NCBI GenBank assembly: GCA_964019165.1
Contig: OZ025280.1
Span: forward strand, 8,488,428-8,552,427
DNA: 64,000 nucleotides
Origin: Mastigias papua
Taxonomy: Eukaryota; Cnidaria; Scyphozoa; Rhizostomeae; Mastigiidae
Reading direction: 5' to 3'
Below, one piece after another: positions 54,170 through 63,227 of this stretch. A program made the position numbers and the translations under genes. The stretch's first letter is position 1. The number at the start of each line of letters is the position of its first letter. Under the pieces are notes generated by a model. It was given only the letters and a program-made list of their open reading frames with translations, was not told where the DNA came from and made no database searches.

Positions 54170-54533
54170 GATCCCTATCCCCGGGTTGTTTACAATATTA
54201 CGTGCCCTTATCCGTGGCTTAGTTCCAGCATTCCCTTTTATTTATCCTTTCCTCATTCGATATCTACTTGACCTTATCCACATAGAACTACACATAATTT
54301 CCGTCTATTTGATCCTTCTTTTTGTACCCAGTATATTTAAGATTTTACTCTCCCTCGTTATATTTACTACTGATGATGACTCTCGTTTGAGTCGAAACGT
54401 TTAGTCTCTGGATATGTCTCTAGATTAACTCACTGGATGTGTCTTAACTTTAATACTTGAAAATATGCTGCCAATATAAACATCAAGACGAAGAAATGTC
54501 TCTATTCCTTGTTGCGATCTTGGCTCTGAAGCT
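54170..54533. mobile_element. 364-bp insertion with 12-bp target duplication
   Basis: Flanked by TTCCTGATATGT at 54158-54169 and 54534-54545. Removing it restores the RT reading of the host element (TYISG to RKQRVKLNG). It has no open frame and no poly-A. The long, retro-type duplication and a hammerhead-like core inside suggest a short non-autonomous Penelope-type retroelement or a SINE; which is not decided by the sequence. Confidence 0.75.
54370..54406 (+). ncRNA. Hammerhead-ribozyme-like core (candidate)
   Basis: CTGATGA at 54370, a stem II of GACTC/GAGTC closed by a TCGTTT loop, then CGAAAC, a very short stem III candidate (AC/GT around GTTTA) and GTC at 54404-54406. These match the conserved hammerhead core. 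A convincing stem I flanking the core could not be found, so it may be inactive or coincidental. Penelope-type elements are known to carry minimal hammerheads. Confidence 0.35.
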
Positions 54534-54766
54534 TTCCTGATATGTAAGTATAGATCATTGATTGATCTTTCTTATTAAACCCATAGGCATTTACTTTTGC
54601 AATTAATAGCTCATGCTCTATGCAATCAAACGCCTTAGAAAGATCCATCAGTAAAGCATCAGCAACTTCTTTTCTTCTTCTTCTTTGCAAGTATCCATTA
54701 GCCTCAATTGTACATGCTGTGCATTGAAGCCATTCCTAAAGCCACACAAGTATGGAAGTAGAAATG

Positions 54767-55177
54767 TATCCACAAATCTAGTCATCGGAAAGTATAGAAG
54801 ATGCTCAAATACTTTAGAGAAGGCGGACAATACTGTAATGGATCTATAATTGCGCTTATCAGTAGCTTCATCCTTTGTAAACAGGAGGGTTATGTCACCT
54901 AGTTTTAGGTCATTAGGAAACACATTCTGAGATATTGAGTTATCGAAAATTTTTATTAGGAATGGTGCAAAACTTCTTATTCTCCTTTTGTACCTTTTGA
55001 GGAATACTACGAATCATAGGTGCCTTTTTTAGATTTAGTTTCGATAATTGTTCGTTAACTTTTGTCACAGTATCTAGTCCGAACTCAAAAGATGAGGTAC
55101 TATACACCTTGTCCTGAATCTTTAGAATTCTGGAGTGATATTTATATTTCTCAATGGAAATTTCAATCGGATTCAAT
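54767..55177 (-). repeat. Left arm of a 411-bp inverted duplication
   Basis: Reverse complement of 55641-56051, nearly identical by eye. The protein readings of the two arms differ at a single residue (H/Y in VFEHLL). This arm is in its original context within the jockey-like element. Confidence 0.93.
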
Positions 55178-55640
55178 CGGAGTCCTCACAAAGGGTGATA
55201 TCAATTGTATCTATGATGTTGGTGAAGAATTCATTAAAGATTTCAGCTATTACAATTTCATCAATAATCAACTTTCATTTTCGATAAGTTTGATACTTGG
55301 TGTGGTCTGAGACTTGTCAGTAAAGAGTGGTCTTACAGTGCTCGAGAACCTCTTGTTATCAGTGACAGAATTCATATTAAGTTTTCCATAATATGGTGCT
55401 TTTACTTGACGTAGAATTTTTGCACACTTATTTCGTTGTTTTCTATAAGCATTTCAATTCTCTAAGCTATTGTGCTTGTTGAATCCATTACGTAGTTGTG
55501 TGAGCAGCATAATTGCCTTTCTCAGAGTTTTCGCCATAAACGGAGCATCATTTGCGCGTAAGTATATTTGTTTTGTAGGTGAGAAAGAAAAAGTTGATAA
55601 ATACCAGGATTTAAAGAGAGAACTCCAGTAACTATTGACT

Positions 55641-56051
55641 ATTGAATCCGATTGAAATTTCCATTGAGAAATATAAATATCACTCCAGAATTCTAAAGAT
55701 TCAGGACAAGGTGTATAGTACCTCATCTTTTGAGTTCGGACTAGATACTGTGACAAAAGTTAACGAACAATTATCGAAACTAAATCTAAAAAAGGCACCT
55801 ATGATTCGTAGTATTCCTCAAAAGGTACAAAAGGAGAATAAGAAGTTTTGCACCATTCCTAATAAAAATTTTCGATAACTCAATATCTCAGAATGTGTTT
55901 CCTAATGACCTAAAACTAGGTGACATAACCCTCCTGTTTACAAAGGATGAAGCTACTGATAAGCGCAATTATAGATCCATTACAGTATTGTCCGCCTTCT
56001 CTAAAGTATTTGAGTATCTTCTATACTTTCCGATGACTAGATTTGTGGATA
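55641..56051 (+). repeat. Right arm of a 411-bp inverted duplication
   Basis: An inverted copy of 54767-55177 separated by a 463-bp spacer. Its outer edge joins directly to a second R4-like fragment, so this arm is the transplanted one. Confidence 0.93.
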
Positions 56052-57010
56052 ACCAGAATGACCAGAAAAGAGGTCAACAATGGTAATCAGGCAGAGATTA
56101 CTGATGAAGGAGGACAAGATATGAATGAAGATGAATTAATCAATGATGAATTACACCAAGAACAAAGAATGATAGTTGATCAGCTAAAGCAAATAATGGC
56201 AGAAGGAAGAACAGCCGAAGGAATAATGTTTAAGAAAGTTGATAGGAAAACTTTAAGATCTAAAACTGAAAAAGTTAATGGAGTACTTCAGTTTGTGAAA
56301 ACTAGCAATATAACACAATCAAATGACCTCATTAAGGCTACAGGTGTTTGGATTGCGGAACAGCTAGGTTTGAAGAAATTTACAATTAGGGAGAAATATG
56401 TACCCAGATGGAAACGTAGAATAGAGGGTGATATCAAGAGACTGAGGCGGGAAGTAAACTTTATGGAGAGAGGCCAGAGAGGTAAACTTGAAGCAAAGAA
56501 GAAAGGAAAACTAAAAGATCTGGAAGAGAAATATGGTGTAAAACGAAAAGGATTTAGAACATTAATAGAGGAACTAAAGCAGAGGATGATTGCAAAGAGT
56601 GCAAAAGTTCAAAGATATGAGCAGAGAATCACTCAATTTAAACAGAACAGGTTGTTTCATATTGATCAGAAGAAGCTATACAGTGAATTGAATGGAGGAA
56701 GAAAGTTTTCGAACAATGTACCAGATGCAGATGAGAGTAGGAGATTTTAAAGTGATATTTGGAGTGTTAAAAAGGAGCACAATAGAGAAGCTGCATGACT
56801 AAGGTGGCTATAGAATGAGAGAAACAGAGATTATTCTCAGGAACCAGTGAAGGTCAGTGTTGAGAATGTGAGAAAGCAATGTCAAAAGATTCCATATTGG
56901 AAAGCACCAGGTAAAGACGGGGTGCAAGGATATTGGATTAAATACCTCACTAGCCTTCATATGAGAATTGTTTACAAACTGAATAGGATATTGGAGTTTA
57001 AAGATGAATT
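56052..57010 (+). pseudogene. Second R4-like element, fragment (broken)
   Basis: Homologous to the linker and RT start of the intact R4-like protein: GIMFKKVDRKTLRSKTEKVNG, IKATGVWIAEQLGL, RRIEGDIKRLRREVN, a GFRTLIEELKQRM helix, and after stops near 56748 CQKIPYWKAPGKDGVQGYWIK. It is cut off at both ends (no Myb domain, no RT palm, no endonuclease). Lies in the opposite orientation to the intact copy. Confidence 0.88.
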
Positions 57011-57048
57011 GCCTTCAACAGCTCATTATCGAAGATGTCAAACAACGT

Positions 57049-57212
57049 TCAATCAAATACCTCCCTGACACCCAATGATGCTGACAAAGGCTCTACTCTT
57101 ACTGTTGGATAGAGAGTTGTCTTGTAGGAGTCAATATCACCTCGTGGTGGAAAAGCATTAATGCCATATTTAAGGAGAAAATTTACAGCACATTTGGTAC
57201 TGGCGTTGAGAC
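57049..57212 (-). pseudogene. Unidentified reading frame, 3' part (split by Copia)
   Basis: Minus-strand frame CAVNFLLKYGINAFPPRGDI ending in a stop near 57049. It is the downstream half of a frame whose upstream half lies at 61010-61300; the two join across the Copia insertion. I do not recognise the protein. Confidence 0.45.
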
Positions 57213-57393
57213 TGTTGAAATTAAGGCTTGAGACGCCATAGATAACAAGAAGACAGTTCTTTGCTTGTACTTGTAAGAACACACTGATACATAACTAAAA
57301 CTTAACTTAATGTAATGCGTATGTCCAAAAAATAGATTAGCAGAAAATATCAATCAATTATAATCATAAGGAATTCTGATTGTAGTTTCAACA
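57213..57393 (-). repeat. Copia 3' LTR
   Basis: 181 bp. On the plus strand it begins TGTTGAAATTAAGGC and ends GTTTCAACA. Confidence 0.93.
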
Positions 57394-60168
57394 CGCCCCC
57401 TCAATCCGAAGTCCCTTTAGAATGTTTTGATGGGAGCTCTTTGTAAGCGATTTTGTAAGAATGTCAGCTTTGTTATCGTATGTTGCGATGTATCTGTAGT
57501 CAATATCCTTTTGTTCACGTACAAAGTGGTATTTAACATCTATATGCCTTGTGCGTTGATGTTGCATTGATCTATCATTCGTTAGAGCGATTGCTCCTTG
57601 ATTATTGCACAATGGAATGGTTGGATTTTATTGTTTTATATTTATGGCAAAACATAACGATTGTAAATAAAGGATTCCTTTCACTGCTTCAGCAAGAGCG
57701 ATATATTCTGCTTCGCATGAAGACAAAGAAACTGTTGGTTGCTTTCGTGACTTCCATGAAATTGGTGCGCTTCCAAGCGTTACAATAAAACCTGAGGTTG
57801 ATGGCCTATCTTCTGGATCATTCGCCCAATCAGAGTTCATATAGGCAATTAATTGTGCATCTGTTGGCGTGAAAATAACTTTCGACGATTTTGTCCCCTT
57901 AAGGTAACGTAGAACTCGCTTAACTGCTGTGATATGAGCATCAGTGGGTTTTTCAAGATGTTGTGAAAGCTTTGAAATAATCCAGCTCATATCTGGTCTA
58001 GTAGCAACTGATAGATAAGCTAGACTTCCGATAGCTTGCCTGAAAGGAAAGTTTGGTACTTTGTCATTTTCTCTGGTTGTAGATGTAAATTGATTTCAGC
58101 TGGTGTTCCAATTGGTTTGCATTCAGTCATAGAGAAACGATAAAGTACTGTTTCTAGGTAACGTTCCTGGCTCATTACATAATTGCCATTGTCTAAGCGT
58201 TGAAAATCAATGCCGAGAAACCATTTAAGCTCTCCTCTATCGTCCATGTGAAAATGCGAGTTGAGCATGTTCTTTACATCTGTAATCAGTGACAATGTGT
58301 TGCTGCATATGATAATATCATCGACCCAGAAAAGAATGATAATTTGGTCATTTTCGCAGAACTTTGTGTAGATGCATGGGTCTGTTTTATTCGATGTAAA
58401 TCCCTGAGATTTTAAGAAATCTGTCAGCGTTGAATGCCAATTTCGGCCGCTTTGCTTCTGTCCATACAACGATTTTCTTAAAAGACAAGTACGTGGTGTT
58501 CCATTTTCATCTGATTGAACGTAACCGGGTGGTTGCTGAACGTAAATATCTTTATCTATGGAAGCGTTCAAGCATGCCCCCTTTACATCCATCTGGTGTA
58601 TATGAAAGTTTTCATTGACTGCTTTTTGTAGTAGCATTCTAATTGATGCAAATCTGGTCGTAGGAGAGAACGTTTCTTCATAATCTAAGCTTTGTATTTG
58701 GCTGAATCCTCTCGCTACATATCGTGCTTCGAAGTGTGCTTCCCCTGGTTGTTTGCCTTGCTTAATTGTGTATACCCAGCGTCCTTTAGTTTCTGACCTA
58801 TTTTCTGGTAGCTTAGTGAGTTCCCATGTGTGGTTATCATGGAGAGTTTTGATCTCACAATCCATTGCTACCTTCCAGTTTTCCGCATTTAGAGATGTCA
58901 TTGCTTCCTCGTAAGTTAAGGGAATTGAAGGTATTGCTGCATATGCCTAGTCTACGGTCGTAGAAAGATGGAAGTCTGCAAGGTACTTTGGTGGTCCCGT
59001 ATTGCGTTGATTTCTCTCTCTCTGAGGTGGCTCTGCAGCGCCCCCTTGATCGTTATTAGGGATGTCTTCGTTATCTTCGTCTGATGATTGTCGTCCAGGC
59101 TTCTCTTCTCCAATAGGCTTTCTAAAGGCTAATGGCGAATCATGCTCATCGTTGATTTCTTGTGAAAAGAAACATTTCGTGAAGTTTTCACTTGTCCAGT
59201 TCTTTGGCATAATGTAAAATACCCTTTACTTTGGGGTTAATTCCTAAGAAGATAGCTTCTCTCCCGCAAGCATCTAACTTTTGTTTCGAGCCTTCATTGT
59301 AGACTATGCAGGGTGTACCAAATTGCTGAAGTTTTCGCATCTCAGGTTTTTCGCCTGTGAACAGTTCGTCGGCAGTACTATTGGTTCGCCTCTGATAACT
59401 GCGATAAAGAGGTTTTGTAGCGTGTACTGTTATTCCCTCCTGTGACTTTGGTGACTTAGTAATCTTGTTCTCTAGACAAATTTGACATGATCGTGGCAAA
59501 GAGGATTGTATTATATTCATACCCTCAGTGACATTTGACAGTTCCATAATATGTTGATAGTTCATATGTCCTAGGGATTTGTGCCATTGCTCCAGTGTTC
59601 TTGTGGTGTATGCTGATGTCTATGTAGTTGGCAAGAAATAGAGTTTTCCTTCACGTATGAATTCAAAAGTGGTATTACCGGAAGTAAGATTGGCACTTCC
59701 TTTTGTGAAAGTGACGTATGCACTATGATATGTTGCTGATCTTACTCGAAAAAGACTTACTGGAAAATCTGGAACAAATAGAGCATCTTGTAGCATAACC
59801 TTGTGCTCAATTCCGTTTGAATCGGTGATAGTGCAGTGTGCAGTACCCCTTGCTTTTGCCAATTCATTACTACGCCTTCCATCTGCTAGTTCAATAAAGT
59901 GGGTTTTAGGATCAAAAGATTGATGGAAGGTAAGGAAATAGTGTTTACTATTGATGACATGACATGTAGCCCCACAGTCTACAAGTATCTTATCTATTTT
60001 AGTATCCATTTTCGTTGCACATGTGTCTGTTGTAAAGGTAAACTGTGACAAGACACATGCTGATGTTGACCTCTTTTGTAAACAAACAGCTTCAATGTGC
60101 CCCTGTTTCTTGCAGAAATCACATCGTAGTTTCGACTTCGATCTGCAGTCCCGTGACTTATGTCCCAT
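57388..60168 (-). pseudogene. Copia pol: protease, deleted integrase, RT, RNase H
   Basis: Minus strand: protease motif ILVDCGATCHVI (Cys in place of the usual Ser after Asp), then a GAG-pre-integrase remnant (SCQICLENKITKSP). Next comes a direct jump to the end of integrase (ADELFTGEKPEMRKLQQFG), so the D,D(35)E core is missing. RT (58901-58020): QGKQPGEAHFEARYVARGF, HQMDVKGACLNA, LLRKSLYGQKQSGRNW, and the active site LFWVDDIIICSN (WVDD). RNase H (57990-57388): NSDWANDPEDRPSTSG, LSSCEAEYIALAE, NNQGAIAL and TRHIDVKYHFVREQ. Stops separate some parts (near 58950 and 57620). Confidence 0.88.
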
Positions 60169-60856
60169 TTTTCCACATGAAAGACATTGTCATGTCTTTG
60201 AGCATTTTGTGTGGATTTTTGCGCCATATGTTGTGTTTTACTAGCCATTGCTGATATTGGCCTAGGTGAACGAAGGGCTTCCGTGTTTGCAAAGGTGTTT
60301 ATGCTGCTTAAAATTCCGTGAGAGTCTTGCACTTATCTAATTGAGTATGTACAACAACAAACGGTTTATAGGATTCAGGTAGGCCTTTTAGAATCATGGC
60401 AATGATAAGGTTGTCCGTAATTTGTTCACCAGCCGCTCTTAGCCCTGTTGCTGATCGTTCCGCCCTGATCATATAGTCTGTGATGTCTTCTTCTGTGGTC
60501 ATTGTAAGTATCGTGAGTATTTCGTACAAAGTTAAAATTCGAGGCTTTTCTGTACTAGCGTAATGATCTTTCAAGATTTTGAATGCTGCTTTTCCGTCAT
60601 TCCTTGTGTCGTGCATTATCAACTGTAAAGAGCGTTCATCCAAAACTCGGACCAATTCTGCGTAGGCCCGTCGATTGCTTTCATCGAAGTCATCTCCCTC
60701 GTTTTCTCCTGTAATGGCATCGTGTACCTTCTTGTCCACTGTGTATAAGTGGTTCACAAATCTAGTTTCCCTAATTGGAAAGGACTCCGGATCTCCATTA
60801 AAGTAAAGGCGCGTTCTGGGCCCATAACCTGTTGAAATTAAGGCTTCAGACGCCAT
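59994..60856 (-). pseudogene. Copia gag, start codon inside the LTR
   Basis: From the ATG at 60856 the frame reads MASEALISTGYGPRTRLYFN, so it begins in the LTR and passes through the primer site (translated GYGPRTR). It continues with a gag-polypeptide pattern (NRRAYAELVRVLDERSLQLI, a LYEILTILTM segment, LIIAMILKGLPESYKPFV) and stops near 60308. A zinc knuckle (CDFCKKQGHIEAVC) follows near 60110 in the next frame. Confidence 0.8.
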
Positions 60857-61009
60857 AGATAACAAGAAGACAGTTCTTTGCTTGTACTTGTAGGAACACA
60901 CTGATAAATAACTAAAACTTAACTCAATGTAATGTGCATGTCCAAAAATAGAATAACAGATAATATCAATCAATTATAATCATAAGGAATTCTGATTGTA
61001 GTCTCCACA
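60830..61009 (-). repeat. Copia 5' LTR
   Basis: 180 bp, differing from the 3' LTR at only a handful of positions. It contains the gag start codon (60856-60854). Confidence 0.93.
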
Positions 61010-61300
61010 GAGACAAGTTTGCCAAATAAAAAAGCGTTGCAATTTCTCGGACACAAATTGGTGAAATACCTAAATTCTCCAAAAAGCACAATATTTTCCA
61101 ATCTTTTGCCCTTAAAGCCTCTTGGACCATTCTTTGAGCATATCTTCTTTCGGAATACACTGCTGCTCAGCAGCTGACCTAGCGTAAATTGTCTTTAAGA
61201 ATAGCACATTCCACCTTATCGCAAGGGTTTTCAGATAGTCTCAATGCTGGTCTACCTGGAAATGATGATGAGACATCAATTTCACCACTATTCGGCTTTC
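61010..61300 (-). pseudogene. Unidentified reading frame, 5' part (split by Copia)
   Basis: Minus strand: EFFFETKDCEPKSKRERKP, a serine-rich stretch, then after a stop YSERRYAQRMVQEALRAKDW and LENLGISPICVREIATLFYL, reaching the Copia target site. It joins 57212 downward. The alternating helical pattern looks like genuine protein. Candidate pseudogene or exon of an unknown gene. Confidence 0.45.
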
Positions 61301-62339
61301 TTTCACGCTTTGACTTTGGCTCACAGTCTTTTGTCTCAAAAAAAAACTCTAGCTTTCCTTTGCCAATTATCGGTCTTCTCTTTTATATCATGAATGCTTT
61401 TTAACGTCAATTGAATTAATTGTTAATCCTGCGTGCTTTAATAAATTTCAAGGCCATGTTATAAAATTTCATCGATTTGCGATCGATCGGATAAAGTCCG
61501 AAATTGCACGATTCGTTATTTGAAGATACATTTTTGGACAACTGTTCAAGACACCTTTTTGGGCAGATGAACATGTACGATTGGTCAAGAAAAATTTACA
61601 GTAGCAATCAAAGGAACAAAGATCTTGAGACCTTTATATATTTGTTGGCACAGGGACTAGATTCAATTATTTAAACTTGAAGAAGCTTTTTTGGTTTGTC
61701 AGTATTTCTATCAACTTTCTTTTTAGCACTTTAATTTGATGATGAGAATTGTACGCTGTGATGGTGAAATGGAAGCGAGGAGAAGAAAGGACCAATTCAA
61801 GAGAACGCGAGCAGACGAGAGGCAGAAGAGACACGAGGAACAATAGACACAAAGAGAGATCGATTACAACCATAGGAGAGAAGAACGCGTCAAAGAGTTA
61901 CATTCACAGTTATCGTTATGTTTTGTTGTAGATGTTAGAAGTAACCTTTGCTATGATATAATATAATGTAATATAATGTCGTATTTGATTTCTATCAATT
62001 ATGATTTGCTCATTTCGTCAATTACTTGTTGGAGCTCATTCGTTAGATTGAACGAAACTTTACTTTCAACTATATTTTAAACAGCTGCATTATTTGTAAT
62101 TTGTCAACCTGCACTATATTACCTGTTTTATAACGATGTTTTTGATGATGCTTGCGCGCGCTACATATCTAGCGTGAACTGTTACGGACGCTTGTGGCGT
62201 GCGCGATTGCTGGCGTCTTATTGTAAGGACACTGCGCTCGACACAAAAGACTGCGATTTTCGAATGATACAAATCGTAGTATACCGGTGCTATATTTAGT
62301 TGAAAGTTTAAAATAAGTGTAATCTGAACAGCTGGAAAC
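61301..62339. other. Intergenic; CpG-containing region before a candidate gene
   Basis: AT-rich to about 62140, with an ATATAATATAATGT run near 61960. 62150-62250 is richer in CG and GCGC words than its surroundings, which would suit the promoter of the candidate gene starting at 62340. No core promoter motif is certain. Confidence 0.35.
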
Positions 62340-63227
62340 ATGGGGGAAATGCATGGCAACTCGGACGGTCCAGCATTGGATGATGAACAGTTTTGTGGTG
62401 CAGTGCCACATGGACTAAATGGACTGGAGAAATTTTTGCAACATAGTGCTTCCAGTTCAGCAACAGTTACGAGATTTCAAGTTGAGGATGAGGTTCCTCT
62501 TCAATTTTTTGTGCACCTTGTAGCCAATATGGTAGTCTGCTTACCAAGTGTTCAATCAACAGTTTTGATCAAAATATATGCCAAATCCACGGATACAATC
62601 AGGGTGATTACTAGCATGTGCTTAGAGGGGCAGAGCCCCCCTTATGTCTATGTGGGGGTTCCCGTCCGGCGGATGTGCAGTATAGGGTAACAGCCAAATT
62701 GCGTTAAATTCTATACGAAATTACTCTTTACGATGCAGAGAGTCGAAACAAACGATCAAAAGTGCGATACTACTTACCAATTACTTATTTAATCCTATTT
62801 TTCCCGCGATCAACATTGAAATCCCTTTGTCCCTTAAGAAACTCCCGCCCGTTCTACAACTTACGCATGGTTTACAAATTGGAGTAATTAAAGTTGAAAA
62901 AAGAAAAATTAACAAAGTTTGTATTAAAACATAGTAATTCAAATCATATTTAAACAACCCTAATCTATGAAACCATACCTCATATCCAACTGAGAAATAA
63001 ATTTGACCATGAACTGATACTTGCATTGTGATTTAAAAAGTGTCAAGTATTTTACTACCCTCAGATAACTTGGTAGCAGTGAGTTGCACAACCTGATTCA
63101 ATAAAGTGCAACAGTTTTTGTATAAGACGTACCTTACCCCTCCCCCTGGGAATACAATTTATTTATTAGAAGAAGACCAAAGATTGCAATTGTGTACTTC
63201 AGAAGATCTTTGGAGCTTATTGGATAG
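62340..63227 (+). CDS. Candidate 5' end of an unidentified host gene (two exons)
   Basis: ATG at 62340 in good context (AACATGG) opens MGEMHGNSDGPALDDEQF, then GLEKFLQHSASSSATVTRF and FFVHLVANMVVCLPS. If the donor at 62604 (AGG|GTGATT) is used, 88 codons end in phase 0. A second exon, 63115-63227 (acceptor CAACAG, donor ATAG|GTATGT), continues in phase 0 with FLYKTYLTPPPGNTIYLLEE and SEDLWSLLDR, ending in phase 2. The matching phases support a real gene that continues beyond the window. I do not recognise the family. The sequence right after the first donor carries a GGGGCAGAGCCCCCC transposon-like end, in keeping with an intron. Confidence 0.45.

Larger units (their letters stand above)
53490..55640 (-). 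pseudogene. Jockey-like non-LTR retrotransposon remnant
   Basis: Minus strand, 5'-truncated, with frame breaks. From 55620 down: a linker (AKTLRKAIMLLTQLRN, KAYRKQRNKCAKILRQ), a YKYHSRILKIQDKV stretch, KLNLKKAPMIRSIPQKV, then NDLKLGDITLLFTKDE, NYRSITVLSAFSKVFEHLL, a fingers segment with CGFRNGFNAQH, and ADALLMDLSKAFDCIEHELLI. After a 364-bp insertion it resumes YISGRKQRVKLNG and VAQGSVLGPLLFNKYINDL, then the thumb and tail with GKKLNFRRHISSLCKRASQKL and CPLIWMFHDR. The catalytic loop region is decayed. Confidence 0.83.
57213..61009 (-). mobile_element. Ty1/Copia retrotransposon lacking the integrase core
   Basis: LTRs at 57213-57393 and 60830-61009, nearly identical, with TG...CA ends and the 5-bp duplication GAGAC (57208-57212 and 61010-61014). 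On the minus strand the primer site GGTTATGGGCCCAGAACGC follows the 5' LTR and matches the half-tRNA-iMet primer closely. A purine-rich ATTGAGGGGGCG precedes the 3' LTR. Gag, protease, RT and RNase H are present with a few breaks; the middle of integrase is deleted. High LTR similarity suggests a fairly recent insertion that could have been helped in trans. Confidence 0.94.

Noticed and set aside
54767..56051. Twin-priming inversion of a non-LTR element
   Set aside because: Twin priming would invert the more 5' part; here the inverted block repeats sequence that lies 3' of the junction and stays present in the forward orientation.
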